From: CAKKQX01 sp963734595
GTDB taxonomy: Bacteria > Pseudomonadota > Gammaproteobacteria > Burkholderiales > SG8-41
NCBI GenBank assembly: GCA_963734595.1
Contig: CAVTHV010000037.1
Location: forward strand, 62,001-126,000
Length of the DNA stretch: 64,000 bases
Direction of reading: 5' to 3'
Shown here: positions 26,599 through 35,798 of the stretch, piece after piece
How positions within the stretch are numbered: the first letter of the stretch is position 1
Layout: each line of letters begins with the position of its first letter
The notes under the pieces: model-generated
What the model was told of the DNA's origin: nothing
The model's input: only the letters and a program-made list of their open reading frames with translations
The model's database searches: none
Program-made: the position numbers and the translations under genes

Positions 26599-27114
26599 CT
26601 AGGAACCAGCCTTCAGCCTGTCGAGTGCTTCCTTGGCGCTTTTCACCGGTGCCTTGCCATTACAAAAAAAATCCTTGTACAGCACCCAGTGATACTGGTT
26701 GACCTCCTGATATTCGATATGCCGCCACTGCGGCTTGCGCGCGCGCGTCCATGCGCCGTCACTGCGGCCGGTCGCATAGTATTTCTGCTCCCGCGTCTCG
26801 CAGCGCATGCCCTCGAAACTGACGTTGGTTGCCCCCCCCGCAGTCCGGATCACCAGCGTGTAGCGCACTGTGCCGTCGCCTGCCATCGAGATCGAATTGG
26901 AATCGATGTAAAACCGGTGGGGCGAAGCGGCCCCGGCCTCGAACTTGATCAAGTTCTGCGGTTTGGGATAAGGCGGAATTTGCGCCTGGAGTTCGACCCA
27001 AGGCTTCTTCTCCTGGTCGAAATCTTGATCCCAGCCCTCCGACTGCGCCGCCGCCGGCACGGGCAGCAACAGCGCCACGACCAGCGGTAACAGCCGCCCC
27101 GCGTCAATTTTCAT
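26599..27114 (-). CDS. Secreted CNP1-like family protein
   Basis: 171 residues. A signal peptide (MKIDAGRLLPLVVALLLPVPAAAQ) is followed by FDQEKKPWVELQAQIPPYPKPQNLIKFEAG and a domain ending YHWVLYKDFFCNGKAPVKSA, matching the CNP1-like proteins of betaproteobacteria, first noted in Neisseria; function unknown. The start at 27114 overlaps the end of cfa by 11 bases, so translation is probably coupled to it. Confidence 0.8.
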   Translation of the reverse strand: MKIDAGRLLPLVVALLLPVPAAAQSEGWDQDFDQEKKPWVELQAQIPPYPKPQNLIKFEAGAASPHRFYIDSNSISMAGDGTVRYTLVIRTAGGATNVSFEGMRCETREQKYYATGRSDGAWTRARKPQWRHIEYQEVNQYHWVLYKDFFCNGKAPVKSAKEALDRLKAGS

Positions 27115-28313
27115 AGATATATTCGCGCGTGAGCGGCAACGCCAACGTGCCTGCGGCATCCGGCCTGCCGGCAAGAACCTGGAACACCGACATCCAGCCG
27201 CGCTCGAAGGCATGCGCCGACCCCGCCATGTACACGCGCCAGATGCGGAATGCTTTCTCGCCCACCTCGGCGGATGCCGCATCATGGTTTGCCTCCAGCC
27301 GCTCCACCCACTGCCACAGGGTCCGGGCGTAATGCGGCCGCAGGCTTTCGATGTCCCAGCACTCGAGGCCCTGCGCCGACATCTCGGCGACCACCTGCGA
27401 TATATGCATCAACTCTCCGCCGGGAAACACGTAGTCGTCGATGAATTCACCGATACCGCTGCCGAGTTCTTCCTGCTCGAGCGAGTTAAGCGTGATGCCA
27501 TGGTTCATCACCAGTCCGCCGGGCTTCAGCAGACGGAATATTTTGGCGAAGTACAGCGGCAGGTTTTTCCGGCTGACATGCTCGAACATGCCGACGCTTG
27601 CGATCTTGTCGAAGGGTTCGCCTTCCGGCACATCGCGATAATCGAGCAGACTGACCGAGCACAGGTCCCCGAGTCCCCGTTCCCGGATCTGCCGCTGGAC
27701 ATAATCATGCTGATTGCGGCTCAGGGTGATGCCGGTGGCGTGCACCCTGTAACGCTGCGCCGCCCACAGGATCAGCGCGCCCCAGCCGCAACCGACATCG
27801 AGCAAACGTTCTCCGCGGCTGCAACCGCAGCTTGCGGCAGATGTGATCGAGTTTCTGCTCCTGCGCGAGATCAAGCGGGTCATCCTCACGCCGGAAATAG
27901 GCGCAGGAGTAGACGCGGCGCCGGTCGAGCCACAGGCCGAAAAAATCGTCGCTGACATCGTAGTGGTGGCTGATCGCCTTGCGGTCGAACTGGCGTGAAT
28001 GCGGCGTCCATTTACTCAGGCGGAAACGCCTGCCGTGCAGCGGCACCGGCACCGGGATCAGCGCTTCGCCTATGCGCAGCAGTTCGCGGGCGTCGCCTTC
28101 CAGATCAAGGTCCTGCTCGACATAGTGCCGGGCAAGTTTGCCCATGCTGGGATTGACGAGCGCAGCGAGGCCTTTCGGGGTGCGCACCGTAACATTGACG
28201 CGCGGCGCCTCCCGCGGCATCACCGACTGGCCGTTCCACAGCGTCACACCGAGCGGCAACCCGAGTTCCCGCAAGCGCTGCTCGAAGCGGTCCAATAGCC
28301 GGGTTTCCATCAT
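27104..28313 (-). CDS. cfa: Cyclopropane-fatty-acyl-phospholipid synthase (frameshifted as read)
   Basis: Adds a methylene bridge from S-adenosylmethionine to membrane unsaturated fatty acids. About 400 residues when repaired. The first frame runs through ISHHYDVSDDFFGLWLD and AQEQKLDHICRKL; at about 27815 an extra base (CCG-C-GGAGAA on the coding strand) shifts into GERLLDVGCGWGALILWAA, the SAM-binding loop, then VSRKNLPLYF and FPGGELMHIS. The ATG at 28313 has GGGAGGAG 8 bases upstream. An FNR-like site lies about 60 bases upstream. Confidence 0.88.
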
Positions 28314-28373
28314 GTGGCGTGCTCCTCCCAGACCCCGTGCCGACAAGCATATTTTGCCGTACCCGGCCGCCGT

Positions 28374-28387
28374 TTGCTTTAGATCAA
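28374..28387 (-). promoter_or_regulatory. FNR/Anr-like site upstream of cfa
   Basis: TTGCTTTAGATCAA matches TTGATnnnnATCAA at nine of ten positions and is about 60 bases before the cfa start. Chance matches of this length occur, so moderate support only. Confidence 0.4.
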
Positions 28388-28435
28388 GTTTTTGGCGGTT
28401 GCCGTCCTGGAAAACGGATAAAAACCAGCCTTAGC

Positions 28436-29020
28436 CTATACCAGGTCCCCCGCCAGCGAAACCCTCACCGCCGGATCAAGGCTATCGACCGTGACGTTGT
28501 ATTGTGGATGGTCGATCCCGGCGGAAACCGGCGCGCCGCGCTTGAGCGCATCCACCATCGCGCGATCGAGCTCGAAGCGCAGGAAATGGACCGCCGAGGT
28601 CTTTTCGGCAGTTTCGCGATCCAGATCCTCATCGGCAATGGCGTAGACGCGTTGATGGCCTTCGACTTTGACCCAGACCTTGTCCTCTACACCGATCAGC
28701 TTTTCCAGCTTCTGCCGCCGCTCGTCGAGGTCGGGATATTCGATCATCATCGTTGCCTTCCAGTTGCTGCCGTCCGGCACCAGCGGATTGTAGGCGCCGA
28801 GTTCGTCCTCGATGCCCTCGGCCTCGAATATCCGTTCGGCGCGCAGCATCTCCTGGACCTGGTAGCGGATGGTCAGCTCGTCCTCGAACATCAGCGTCAC
28901 GTTGCCGCCGAGGTGCAACACGCGGTTTTTCTTGTGCGCGATGACCTTGGCGCGGAATTCCGGACGCGCCTTGGCGTAGGCTTCGAGCGTCATCAGGCTG
29001 TCGCGGGTGATCTGGGGCAT
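28436..29020 (-). CDS. DUF3501 family protein
   Basis: 194 residues: MPQITRDSLMTLEAYAKARPEFRAKVIAHKK, then LGGNVTLMFEDELTIRYQVQEMLRAERIFE and YNPLVPDGSNWKATMMIEYPD. This is the DUF3501 signature; function unknown. In many proteobacteria it is encoded with the CCG-domain Fe-S protein and rubrerythrin found just upstream here, which suggests an oxidative-stress or redox role. All three genes lie on the minus strand, separated by repeat elements rather than overlapping. Confidence 0.85.
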   Translation of the reverse strand: MPQITRDSLMTLEAYAKARPEFRAKVIAHKKNRVLHLGGNVTLMFEDELTIRYQVQEMLRAERIFEAEGIEDELGAYNPLVPDGSNWKATMMIEYPDLDERRQKLEKLIGVEDKVWVKVEGHQRVYAIADEDLDRETAEKTSAVHFLRFELDRAMVDALKRGAPVSAGIDHPQYNVTVDSLDPAVRVSLAGDLV

Positions 29021-29029
29021 ATCGAAATC

Positions 29030-29105
29030 CGTGAATCGTACGTGGTGAATGGTGAATCGAAAATTCGAGAAGGATACGATTACGACTTACGATTTACCAT
29101 TCACG
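29030..29105. repeat. Short-period palindromic element E4
   Basis: Left arm 29030-29059 and right arm 29077-29105, imperfect inverted copies built of GTGAATCGT/GTGAATGGT units, around a 17-base spacer. It overlaps the last codons of the Fe-S oxidoreductase (SVNGKS and stop), so the element supplies that gene's C-terminus. Confidence 0.8.
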
Positions 29106-30439
29106 CTTTTCATAGTCCGTAAGCAATTCGGATCAGGGTAATCGGATGCTGCTTTCTGCGCCGTCGTCTCGCCCATCCCCTGCTGGATGTGGCGGCCGGC
29201 GATCGCGCAGTCGGAGCCGATGTAGTCGGGAGCCGCTTCTGCCATCTGCCGGAACACCGGGCGGCCGATTTTCATCGACTGTTCGAAATATTCACTTTTC
29301 ACGCCCCAGGTGCCGTCGTGGCCGGCGCAGCGCTCGACGGTGGTCACCTTGGTGCCGGGTATCATTTCCAGCAACTCGCGCGTCTTCTGTCCCATGTTCT
29401 GCACGCGCAGGTGACACGGAATATGGTATGAAACCTTGCCCAGCGGTTTCCTGAAGTCGGTCTTGAGCAGCCCGTCCTTGTTGCGCAATACAAAATACTC
29501 GAACGGGTCGTACATCGCTTCCGCCACCGCCTTGACATCCGCGTCTTCCGGGAACATCAACGGCAGCTCCTGCTTGAACATCAGCGTGCAGGACGGCACC
29601 GCCGTCATGATCGCGTAGCCCTCGCGCGCCAGCCTGGCCAGCACCGGGATATTGATGTCCTTGTTGCGCGCCACGGCCTCGAGGTCGCCGAGTTCGAGCT
29701 TGGGCATGCCGCAGCAGGCCTCCTTTTCCACGAGGATGGCCGGCACTTCGTTGTGCGCGAGGATTTTCAGCAGATCGTGGCCGATGCCGGGTTCGTTGTA
29801 ATTCACATAGCAGGTGGAAAAGATCGCAACTTTGCCCGGGGTTTTTGCCCCGTCCTTTGCCGGAAACGACGCGTTGGGCTGCGCGGTGCTGCGGAATTTT
29901 GCGCTGTCGTAATCCGGCAGCACGCGGTCCTTGTGCACGCCGAGCACGCTGTCCATGATGCCGCGGGCCACGCCGTTCTTGTTGACGGCGTTGACGAACT
30001 GCACCACCACCGGAATGCTCGCCAGCCTGCCCATCGCATCGGTGCTGGACAGCAGCCTGTCGCGGAAACCGGCCCCGCCCTTCTTGAACTTGACCGCCTT
30101 GGCGCGCAGCATCAGGTGCGGGAAATCGACGTTCCACTGGTGCGGCGGCACGTACGGGCACTTGGTCATGTAGCACATGTCGCACAGGTAGCACTGGTCG
30201 ACCACTTTCCAGTAGTCCTGCTTCGCGACGCCGTCGACCTCCATCGTCTTGCTTTCGTCGATGAGATCGAACAACGTCGGAAACGCCGTGCACAGGTTCA
30301 CGCAGCGGCGGCAACCGTGGCAGATCTCGTAGACGCGTTCCAGCTCCTTGTCGAGCCTGGCTTCGTCGTAGAAATCGGCGGATTTCCAGTCGAGCGGATG
30401 GCGGGTGGGGGCCTCGAGGCTCCCTTCGCGAATGGTCAT
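29087..30439 (-). CDS. Fe-S oxidoreductase with CCG domains (GlpC/HdrD-like)
   Basis: 450 residues. Two 4Fe-4S clusters are marked by CHGCRRCVNLCTAFPTLF and CYLCDMCYMTKCPYVPPHQW near residues 40-100, then two cysteine-rich CCG modules (FSTCYVNYNEPGIG...KEACCGMPKLE and YHIPCHLRVQNMG...RCAGHDGTWG). This is the architecture of GlpC and the HdrD-type heterodisulfide reductase subunit, membrane-associated electron carriers. It is not next to glpAB; its neighbours are rubrerythrin and DUF3501, a recurring trio. Palindromic elements flank it on both sides. Electron donor and acceptor are unknown. Confidence 0.88.
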   Translation of the reverse strand: MTIREGSLEAPTRHPLDWKSADFYDEARLDKELERVYEICHGCRRCVNLCTAFPTLFDLIDESKTMEVDGVAKQDYWKVVDQCYLCDMCYMTKCPYVPPHQWNVDFPHLMLRAKAVKFKKGGAGFRDRLLSSTDAMGRLASIPVVVQFVNAVNKNGVARGIMDSVLGVHKDRVLPDYDSAKFRSTAQPNASFPAKDGAKTPGKVAIFSTCYVNYNEPGIGHDLLKILAHNEVPAILVEKEACCGMPKLELGDLEAVARNKDINIPVLARLAREGYAIMTAVPSCTLMFKQELPLMFPEDADVKAVAEAMYDPFEYFVLRNKDGLLKTDFRKPLGKVSYHIPCHLRVQNMGQKTRELLEMIPGTKVTTVERCAGHDGTWGVKSEYFEQSMKIGRPVFRQMAEAAPDYIGSDCAIAGRHIQQGMGETTAQKAASDYPDPNCLRTMKSVNGKS

Positions 30440-30445
30440 AGGTCA

Positions 30446-30536
30446 GGATGAGGCATGAGGAGTGAGGGATGAGGCGATGAAGGCGATGAGGCAAAGGCCG
30501 GATCGTTCACGCCTTCCGCCCTCACCCTTCGCGCCT
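30446..30536. repeat. Short-period palindromic element E5
   Basis: Left part 30446-30492 is a run of GATGAGGCAT / GTGAGGGAT-like units; right part 30508-30536 is an imperfect inverted counterpart (CACGCCTTCCGCCCTCACC). Fills the gap between the Fe-S oxidoreductase and rubrerythrin. Confidence 0.7.
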
Positions 30537-30542
30537 GGCTGC

Positions 30543-30963
30543 TCAGTCAGCCAGCGCGTCCAGCGCCTTCTGGAAGCGGTTGGCATGCGAGCGCTCGGCC
30601 TTGGCCAGCGTTTCGAACCAGTCGGCGATTTCGTCGAAGCCTTCGTCGCGCGCGGCTTTCGCCATGCCCGGGTACATGTCGGTGTACTCGTGCGTCTCGC
30701 CCGCGATCGCCGCTTTCAGGTTGTCGCGGGATCTGCCGATCGGCAGATCGGTCGCGGGATCGCCGACAGGCTTCCAGGTACTCGAGATGGCCATGCGCGT
30801 GCCCGGTTTCGCCTTCCGCCGTCGAGCGGAACACCGCGGCAACGTCGTTCTGGCCTTCCACGTCGGCCTTCGCTGCAAAGTAGAGATAGCGCCGGTTCGC
30901 CTGGGATTCTCCGGCAAACGCGGCCTTCAGATTGCCGTGGGTCTTGGATCCTTTGAGTTGCAT
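30543..30963 (-). CDS. Rubrerythrin (frameshifted as read)
   Basis: Diiron peroxide-scavenging protein of the ferritin-like type, about 139 residues. Frame one gives LKAAFAGESQANRRYLYFAAKAD and GETGHAHGHLEYLEA; an extra base near 30768 shifts into DNLKAAIAGETHEYTDMYPGMAKAARDEGF. Iron ligands fit the paired E...EXXH helices. It ends ...KALDALAD with no C-terminal rubredoxin domain, so it is the short (erythrin) type. Strong promoter and a palindromic operator lie upstream. Neighbours: Fe-S oxidoreductase and DUF3501. Confidence 0.88.
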
Positions 30964-31054
30964 GATTTTCTCCTTTTAAATCAATATATTATAAAACAAC
31001 CGCGGACCGGAAAGACCTTGGGGGCTGCGCCTTTCCGGCCGAGATGCTACAGAT

Positions 31055-31111
31055 ATTAGACTAACTCTAATCTGTGAACTAAGTATAAACCTGGGCTCGA
31101 AGCACTGTCAA
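31055..31111 (-). promoter_or_regulatory. Rubrerythrin promoter with palindromic operator
   Basis: On the minus strand TTGACA (31111-31106) and TATACT (31087-31082) are 18 bases apart. Just downstream, ATTAGAgttagTCTAAT (31071-31055) is a palindrome with perfect 6-bp arms, placed at about +4 to +20, where a bound repressor would block transcription. The regulator is unknown; an Rrf2- or PerR-like redox sensor would fit. Confidence 0.65.
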
Positions 31112-31137
31112 TTTCAGTCTGGCGCACAGCGCGATGC

Positions 31138-31746
31138 TCAGCGCGCGAGCGTGGCCTCGATTTCGGAAAAAGTGCGCGCCACCTGGCTGGTCTGTATGGT
31201 CACGCCCAGCTGGCGCGCGATCTGGGTTGCCGAAAACATGCCGCGCACCGTCTGCTGCCCGCCGGCATCGATCTCCACCACCATTGCGTGCTGGCGGCCA
31301 GCCGCCTTGAGGGTGGCGACGATGTGGCCTACTTTGGCGGCACGCACGTCCTCGAGATTGAGCACTTGCAGCCGGTCCTGCGGCGTCATGATGTCGCGCA
31401 CCAGCAGCTCTTCGCGACGGATGCCGCGCTGGGCGATGACCTGCATCGGTTTTTCGCCGAGAATGTCATTGGCCGTGATCAAGCCGATTACCTTGCGGTT
31501 CTGATCGACGACCAGCAGCAGCCTCACCCCACGCTTGATCATCCGGCTGTGCGCTTCGTCCAGCGTATCGCCCGCCAGAATGATGATCGCAGTCACGCGC
31601 TGAAAGTCGGTCAGGACCTGCAGCGCGGGGTCGTCAAGCGTGACGTTCTCCGGCAACGGATGCGTCGGCTGGGCATAGCCGACAGCCGGCTGGAGCAGGG
31701 CGGAAGTCAAGGCCGTGTAGTTTCTAAGCATGGGTTCTTCCTTCAT
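31138..31746 (-). CDS. CBS-domain protein
   Basis: 202 residues with two CBS motifs, a regulatory module that binds adenosyl nucleotides: AIIILAGDTLDEAHSRMIKRGVRLLLVVDQNRKVIGLITANDILG and LLVRDIMTPQDRLQVL...KAAGRQHAMVVEIDAGGQQTVRGMFSATQIARQLG. No other domain is present. The ATG at 31746 has GGAAGGA 4 bases upstream and excludes an unlikely N-terminal extension. It starts 11 bases after the rppH stop, so the two are probably co-transcribed. Confidence 0.85.
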   Translation of the reverse strand: MKEEPMLRNYTALTSALLQPAVGYAQPTHPLPENVTLDDPALQVLTDFQRVTAIIILAGDTLDEAHSRMIKRGVRLLLVVDQNRKVIGLITANDILGEKPMQVIAQRGIRREELLVRDIMTPQDRLQVLNLEDVRAAKVGHIVATLKAAGRQHAMVVEIDAGGQQTVRGMFSATQIARQLGVTIQTSQVARTFSEIEATLAR

Positions 31747-31756
31747 GGTTCCTTCC

Positions 31757-32452
31757 CTACTTGCTGTTGCCAGCCTGATTACAACAAGTCCACCGGCAAT
31801 GCAGGAAGCGGTCATCAGGCCGGAACGTCTCCGCCAGCCGCGCGGGCGAGAACGGTGAAACGGGACCGCAGCAGAGGCAGACGCTGCGCACCGGCAGGTC
31901 AGAGCGGACGAATGAATTATCCGCGATCGGCCGCGCCGAGCCGGCTCTCTGGTCGCTTCCAGGCAGCCGCTGCCCGGAGCGGCGGTGCAGATAGCGCGCG
32001 AGTTCGTTCAACGCCTTCTGATAGACCTCGCGCTTGAACTCGATCACTGACTCCAGCGGCACCCAGTAATCGTTCCAGCGCCAGGCATCAAACTCCGGTT
32101 TTTCGCTTGCGCGCAGGCAAACGTCGCAATCGCGGCCGACCAGGCGCAGCAAAAACCAGATCTGCTTCTGGCCGCGGTAGTTGCCGCGCCATTCGCGCCG
32201 GATCCAGTGGTCGGGCACGTCGTAGCGCAGCCAGTTCCGGGTGCGGCCCAGGATCTTGACATGCCTGGGATCGAGCCCCACTTCCTCCTTCAGTTCGCGG
32301 TACATCGCGAACTCCGGGGTCTCACCGGGCTTGATGCCGCCCTGCGGAAACTGCCACGAATGCTCCTTGACCCGCTTGCCCCAGAAAACCTCGTTCTTCC
32401 AGTTACAGAGAATGATGCCGACGTTGGGGCGATATCCGTCACGATCGATCAT
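31757..32452 (-). CDS. rppH: RNA pyrophosphohydrolase RppH (Nudix)
   Basis: Removes pyrophosphate from mRNA 5' ends, triggering RNase E decay. MIDRDGYRPNVGIILCNWKNEVFWGKR and the Nudix box (GGIKPGETPEFAMYRELKEEVGL) are clear, with WLRYDVPDHWIRREWRGNYRGQKQIWFLL. It is 231 residues, about 40-50 longer than usual; the tail after ARYLHRRSGQRLPG is rich in Arg, Ser and Cys (CLCCG, RWTCCNQ) and does not look like RppH. The tail may be an out-of-frame artefact of a missed frameshift, though proteobacterial RppH tails do vary. Confidence 0.9.
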   Translation of the reverse strand: MIDRDGYRPNVGIILCNWKNEVFWGKRVKEHSWQFPQGGIKPGETPEFAMYRELKEEVGLDPRHVKILGRTRNWLRYDVPDHWIRREWRGNYRGQKQIWFLLRLVGRDCDVCLRASEKPEFDAWRWNDYWVPLESVIEFKREVYQKALNELARYLHRRSGQRLPGSDQRAGSARPIADNSFVRSDLPVRSVCLCCGPVSPFSPARLAETFRPDDRFLHCRWTCCNQAGNSK

Positions 32453-32541
32453 GTCGAGTCACCCTTGAGTCGGTTACTTGACCCGATTTTTTCACAATTC
32501 GGGAAGGAAGAAAAGCCGCCCGCGGCAATACGCGGCGGAGT

Positions 32542-33334
32542 CTAGATAAACAGCCGGTTCTCGTCGTGACGGTTCATTTTGCGCAGGGCGTCGACAAAGC
32601 GCGGAAACTCGAGGCCGATAGCGCTGCTCCAGCGACTGCGCCCGCTGCTCCAAGGCGACTCCATTCGCGGGCTGTCGGGCCGGGTCCCTGAAGGCGAACA
32701 CGATGATGTTCCCGGGCTTTCCGCCGGCAGGCACAGGGTGCCGTCAGGGAAAGCGGCCTCGATGCGCTTCAGCGTGTCATCGAACTCGCGGTCGCCGCCC
32801 CACAGGTTGACGACCAGCATGCCGCGCGCGCCGAGCCGCCGCGGCAGGCGTCGTAAAACGCCTTGCTCGACAAGCGCCTCGACCTGCGATTCGGCGTCGT
32901 AGCCGTCGACCATCAGCACGTCGACGCTGTCGCCGTCGCGCGCACGTATTCGGCGCCATCGCTTACGATCACCGCAAAGCGCTCGTCGTCCGGCGGCACG
33001 TTGAAAAACTGGCGTGCAACCGCCACGACGCGCGGGTTGATCTCGACCACCTGCGTGCGCGCCCGCGGCAGGTAGTGGTAGATGAATTTCGCCAGCGAGC
33101 CGCCGCCCAGGCCGATCATCAGCACGCGCTCGGGCCGGTCGTTGAACAGCAGAAACGCCATCATGCTGCGCGTGTACGAAAGCTCCAGATCGTACGGGCT
33201 TGGCGATGCGCATCGCACTCTGGATGGTGTCGCTGCCGAGGTGCAGCGAGCGCACGCCGAACTTCTCGCTGACGTAGACCGTTTCGTCGTCGTCCGCCGG
33301 CTTGCGGATTCGCCATTTGGTCAAAGAGTTTCAT
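32542..33334 (-). CDS. Spermidine synthase-like methyltransferase-fold protein (frameshifted as read)
   Basis: Polyamine aminopropyltransferase family. Repaired reading: MKLFDKWRIRKPADDDETVYVSE, then PYDLELSYTRSMMAFLLFN, VLMIGLGGGSLAKFIYHYLP, VVEINPRVVAVARQFF and DVLMVDGYDAE. GxGGG and the acidic VVEINP motif mark the SAM-type site. At least six indels (about 33321, 33195, 32938, 32860, 32841, 32720, 32620) break the frame. It lacks a clear aminopropyl-site signature, so polyamine synthesis is not certain. The ATG at 33334 needs one inserted base removed near 33321. Confidence 0.7.
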
Positions 33335-33345
33335 ATGTCAAGTTT

Positions 33346-33374
33346 TTGGGAGAAGTTCCAAGGTTCGGTAGAAT
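33346..33374 (+). promoter_or_regulatory. Probable proS promoter
   Basis: TTGGGA (33346-33351) and TAGAAT (33369-33374) with a 17-base spacer, 27 bases before the proS ATG in the divergent gap. Confidence 0.5.
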
Positions 33375-33401
33375 AAGGGTTTTTACGAATCTGGAACAGT
33401 C

Positions 33402-35126
33402 ATGCGCGTTTCGCAGTTCTTCATCTCCACCCTCAAGGAAGCCCCGGCCGAAGCCGAGCTCGTCAGCCACAAGCTGATGCTGCGCGCCGGGCTGATCAAG
33501 CGGCTCGCGCAGCGGCCTCTACACCTGGATGCCGCTGGGCCTGCGCGTGCTGCGCAAGGTCGAGACCATCGTGCGCGAGGAGATGAACCGCAGCCGGCGC
33601 GCTCGAGCTGCTGATGCCGGCGGTGCAGCCGGCCGAGCTGTGGCAGGAGTCGGGACGCTGGGAGCAGTTCGGCCCGCAGATGCTGAGGATCAAGGACCGC
33701 CACGAGCGCGATTTCTGCTTCGGCCCGACGCACGAGGAAGTGATCACCGACATCGTGCGGCGCGAGATCAAGAGCTACCGCCAGCTGCCGCTCAACTTCT
33801 ACCAGATCCAGACCAAGTTCCGCGACGAGATCCGGCCGCGCTTCGGCGTGATGCGCGCGCGCGAGTTCGTGATGAAGGACGCCTACTCGTTCCACGCCGA
33901 CAAGGCGAGCCTCGAACAGCACGTATCGCGAAATGTACGACGCCTACTCGCGCATCTTCACGCGCCTCGGCCTGAAGTTCCGCGCGGTGGCGGCCGACAC
34001 CGGCGCGATCGGCGGCACCGGCTCGCACGAGTTCCACGTGCTCGCCGACTCGGGCGAGGACGCCATCGCGTTCTGCCCGGATTCGGATTACGCCGCCAAC
34101 GTCGAGCTCGCCGAGGCAGTTGCCCCGGCGACCCCGCGCGCAGCGCCGGCTGCAGACGCTTGAGCGCGTGCACACGCCCGGCGTCAAGACCATCGACGAG
34201 CTGTGCGCGTTCCTGAAAGTTCCGGCGCAAAAGACGGTCAAGACGCTGGTGGTGGACGGCGCCGACGGCCGGCCGGTGCTGCTGCTGCTGCGCGGCGACC
34301 ATGAGCTGAACGAAATCAAGGCCGGCAAAACTGGCCGAGGTCAGGACGCCGGTCGCGTTTGCGTCGGCGGAAGCGATCCGCGCGGCATTCGGCGCCGATC
34401 CGGGTTCGCTCGGGCCCGTCGGCTTCAAGCGGCATCGTCATCGCCGACCGCGCGCTCTGCGCCGATGACCGATTTCGTGTGCGGCGCGAACGAGGACGGC
34501 TCACCACTACACCGGCGTCAACTTCGGGCGCGACCTGCCGGAACCGGCGCTTGCGCCGACATCCGCAACGTCGTCGCCGGCGACCCCAGCCCCGACGGCA
34601 AGGGCACGCTCGAGATCTGCCGCGGCATCGAGGTCGGCCACATCTTCCAGCTCCGCACCAAGTATTCGAGCGCGATGAACGCCACCTTCCTCGACGAGGC
34701 CGGCAAGTCGCAGCTGATGGAGATGGGCTGTTACGGCATCGGCGTATCGCGCATCGTCGCCGCGGCGATCGAGCAGAACAACGACGAGCGCGGCATCATC
34801 TGGCCGCGAGCCATCGCGCCGTTCGAGCTCGCCATCGTGCCGATCGGCATCGGCAAGAGCGCGCAGGTGCGGGAAACCGCAGACCAGCTCTACGCCGAAC
34901 TCGCCGCCGCCGGCATCGACGTGCTGCTCGACGACCGCGACGAGCGGCCGGGCGTGATGTTCGCCGACATGGAGCTGATCGGCATCCCGCACCGCATCGT
35001 CGTCGGCGAGCGCGGCTTGAAAGCAGGGCCAGGTCGAATATCAGGGCCGGCGCGACAAAACCGCACAGGCCGTCGCCCTTGCCAGACGCGGTCGAATTCG
35101 TAAAATCAAGGGTATGCGCAGACTGA
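33402..35126 (+). CDS. proS: Prolyl-tRNA synthetase (heavily frameshifted as read)
   Basis: Essential class II synthetase that charges tRNA-Pro. The pieces in three frames read MRVSQFFISTLKEAPAEAELVSHKLML..., VQPAELWQESGRWEQFG, DFCFGPTHEEVITDIVRREI (motif 2 region), LERVHTPGVKTIDELCAFLK (editing domain), SQLMEMGCYGIGVSRIVAAAIEQNNDERG (motif 3) and an anticodon-binding end VEFVKSRVCAD. About eleven insertions are needed: near 33510, 33593, 33920, 34141, 34330, 34430, 34464, 34501, 34553, 35027, 35084. Nearly all add one base. Intact in the cell almost certainly. The stop overlaps the next gene's start. Confidence 0.9.
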
Positions 35127-35798
35127 TCGCATCGATACTGGCACTGCCGTTGGTGGCGGCGCTGGCCTGCCGCTGCCGGCGTTGGCCGGCGCGCAGGTCT
35201 ACGAGCCGCTGTCGGCCAGCGTGCAGGCCGCGCTGCATCGCGCCGTCAGCGACCAGGCGGTGCCTTTTCTCGCATTCGACACCGATGCGCGAGGCGCGGG
35301 CGTGGCTCAACGCGATGTCGAAAAAACTCGTCAAGCGCATGCCGGACCGCGCGCAGGCGCGAGGAATTCCTGGTCACGGTGCATTACGAGGCGAAGCGCG
35401 CCGGGCTCGACCCGCAACTGGTGCTCGGCCTGATCCAGGTCGAGAGCAATTTCCGCAAGTACGCGGTTTCGCGCGCCGGCGCCCGCGGCTACATGCAGGT
35501 CATGCCGTTCTGGATCAAGCTGATCGGCAGCCGCGGCCACAACCTGTTCCACCTGCGCACCAACCTGCGCTACGGCTGCGTCATCCTGCGCCACTACCTC
35601 GACATCGAAAGCGGCGACCTGTTTCGCGCGCTCGGCCGCTACAACGGCAGCCTCGGCAAGGCCGAATACCCGACCATGGTGGTCCGCGCCTGGCATAACA
35701 ACTGGCAATACCCGGCGCGCGCCGTCGGCACAGCTTCGGTAACACACCCCGACAGCGCAGACGGGGCTACGGCGCGCTTCCCGCGCGGCTTCCCGTAA
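35114..35798 (+). CDS. Periplasmic SLT-type lytic transglycosylase (frameshifted as read)
   Basis: Cleaves peptidoglycan glycan strands. A signal peptide (MRRLIASILALPLVAAL...ALA) is followed by a helical segment, then the SLT core LVLGLIQVESNFRKYAVSRAGARGYMQVMPFWIKLIG with catalytic Glu, NLRYGCVILRHYLD and ALGRYNGSLGKAEYP. Three lesions: a missing C near 35167, an extra G near 35290 (ACC-G-ATG) and an extra G near 35361. Repaired length is about 220 residues, the last 30 of which come from the repeat array that follows. The start overlaps the proS stop. Confidence 0.82.

Noticed and set aside
33402..35126. Programmed frameshifting or recoding in proS
   Set aside because: Eleven lesions in varied contexts with no slippery site or stimulator, alongside similar lesions in neighbours, fit sequencing error better.
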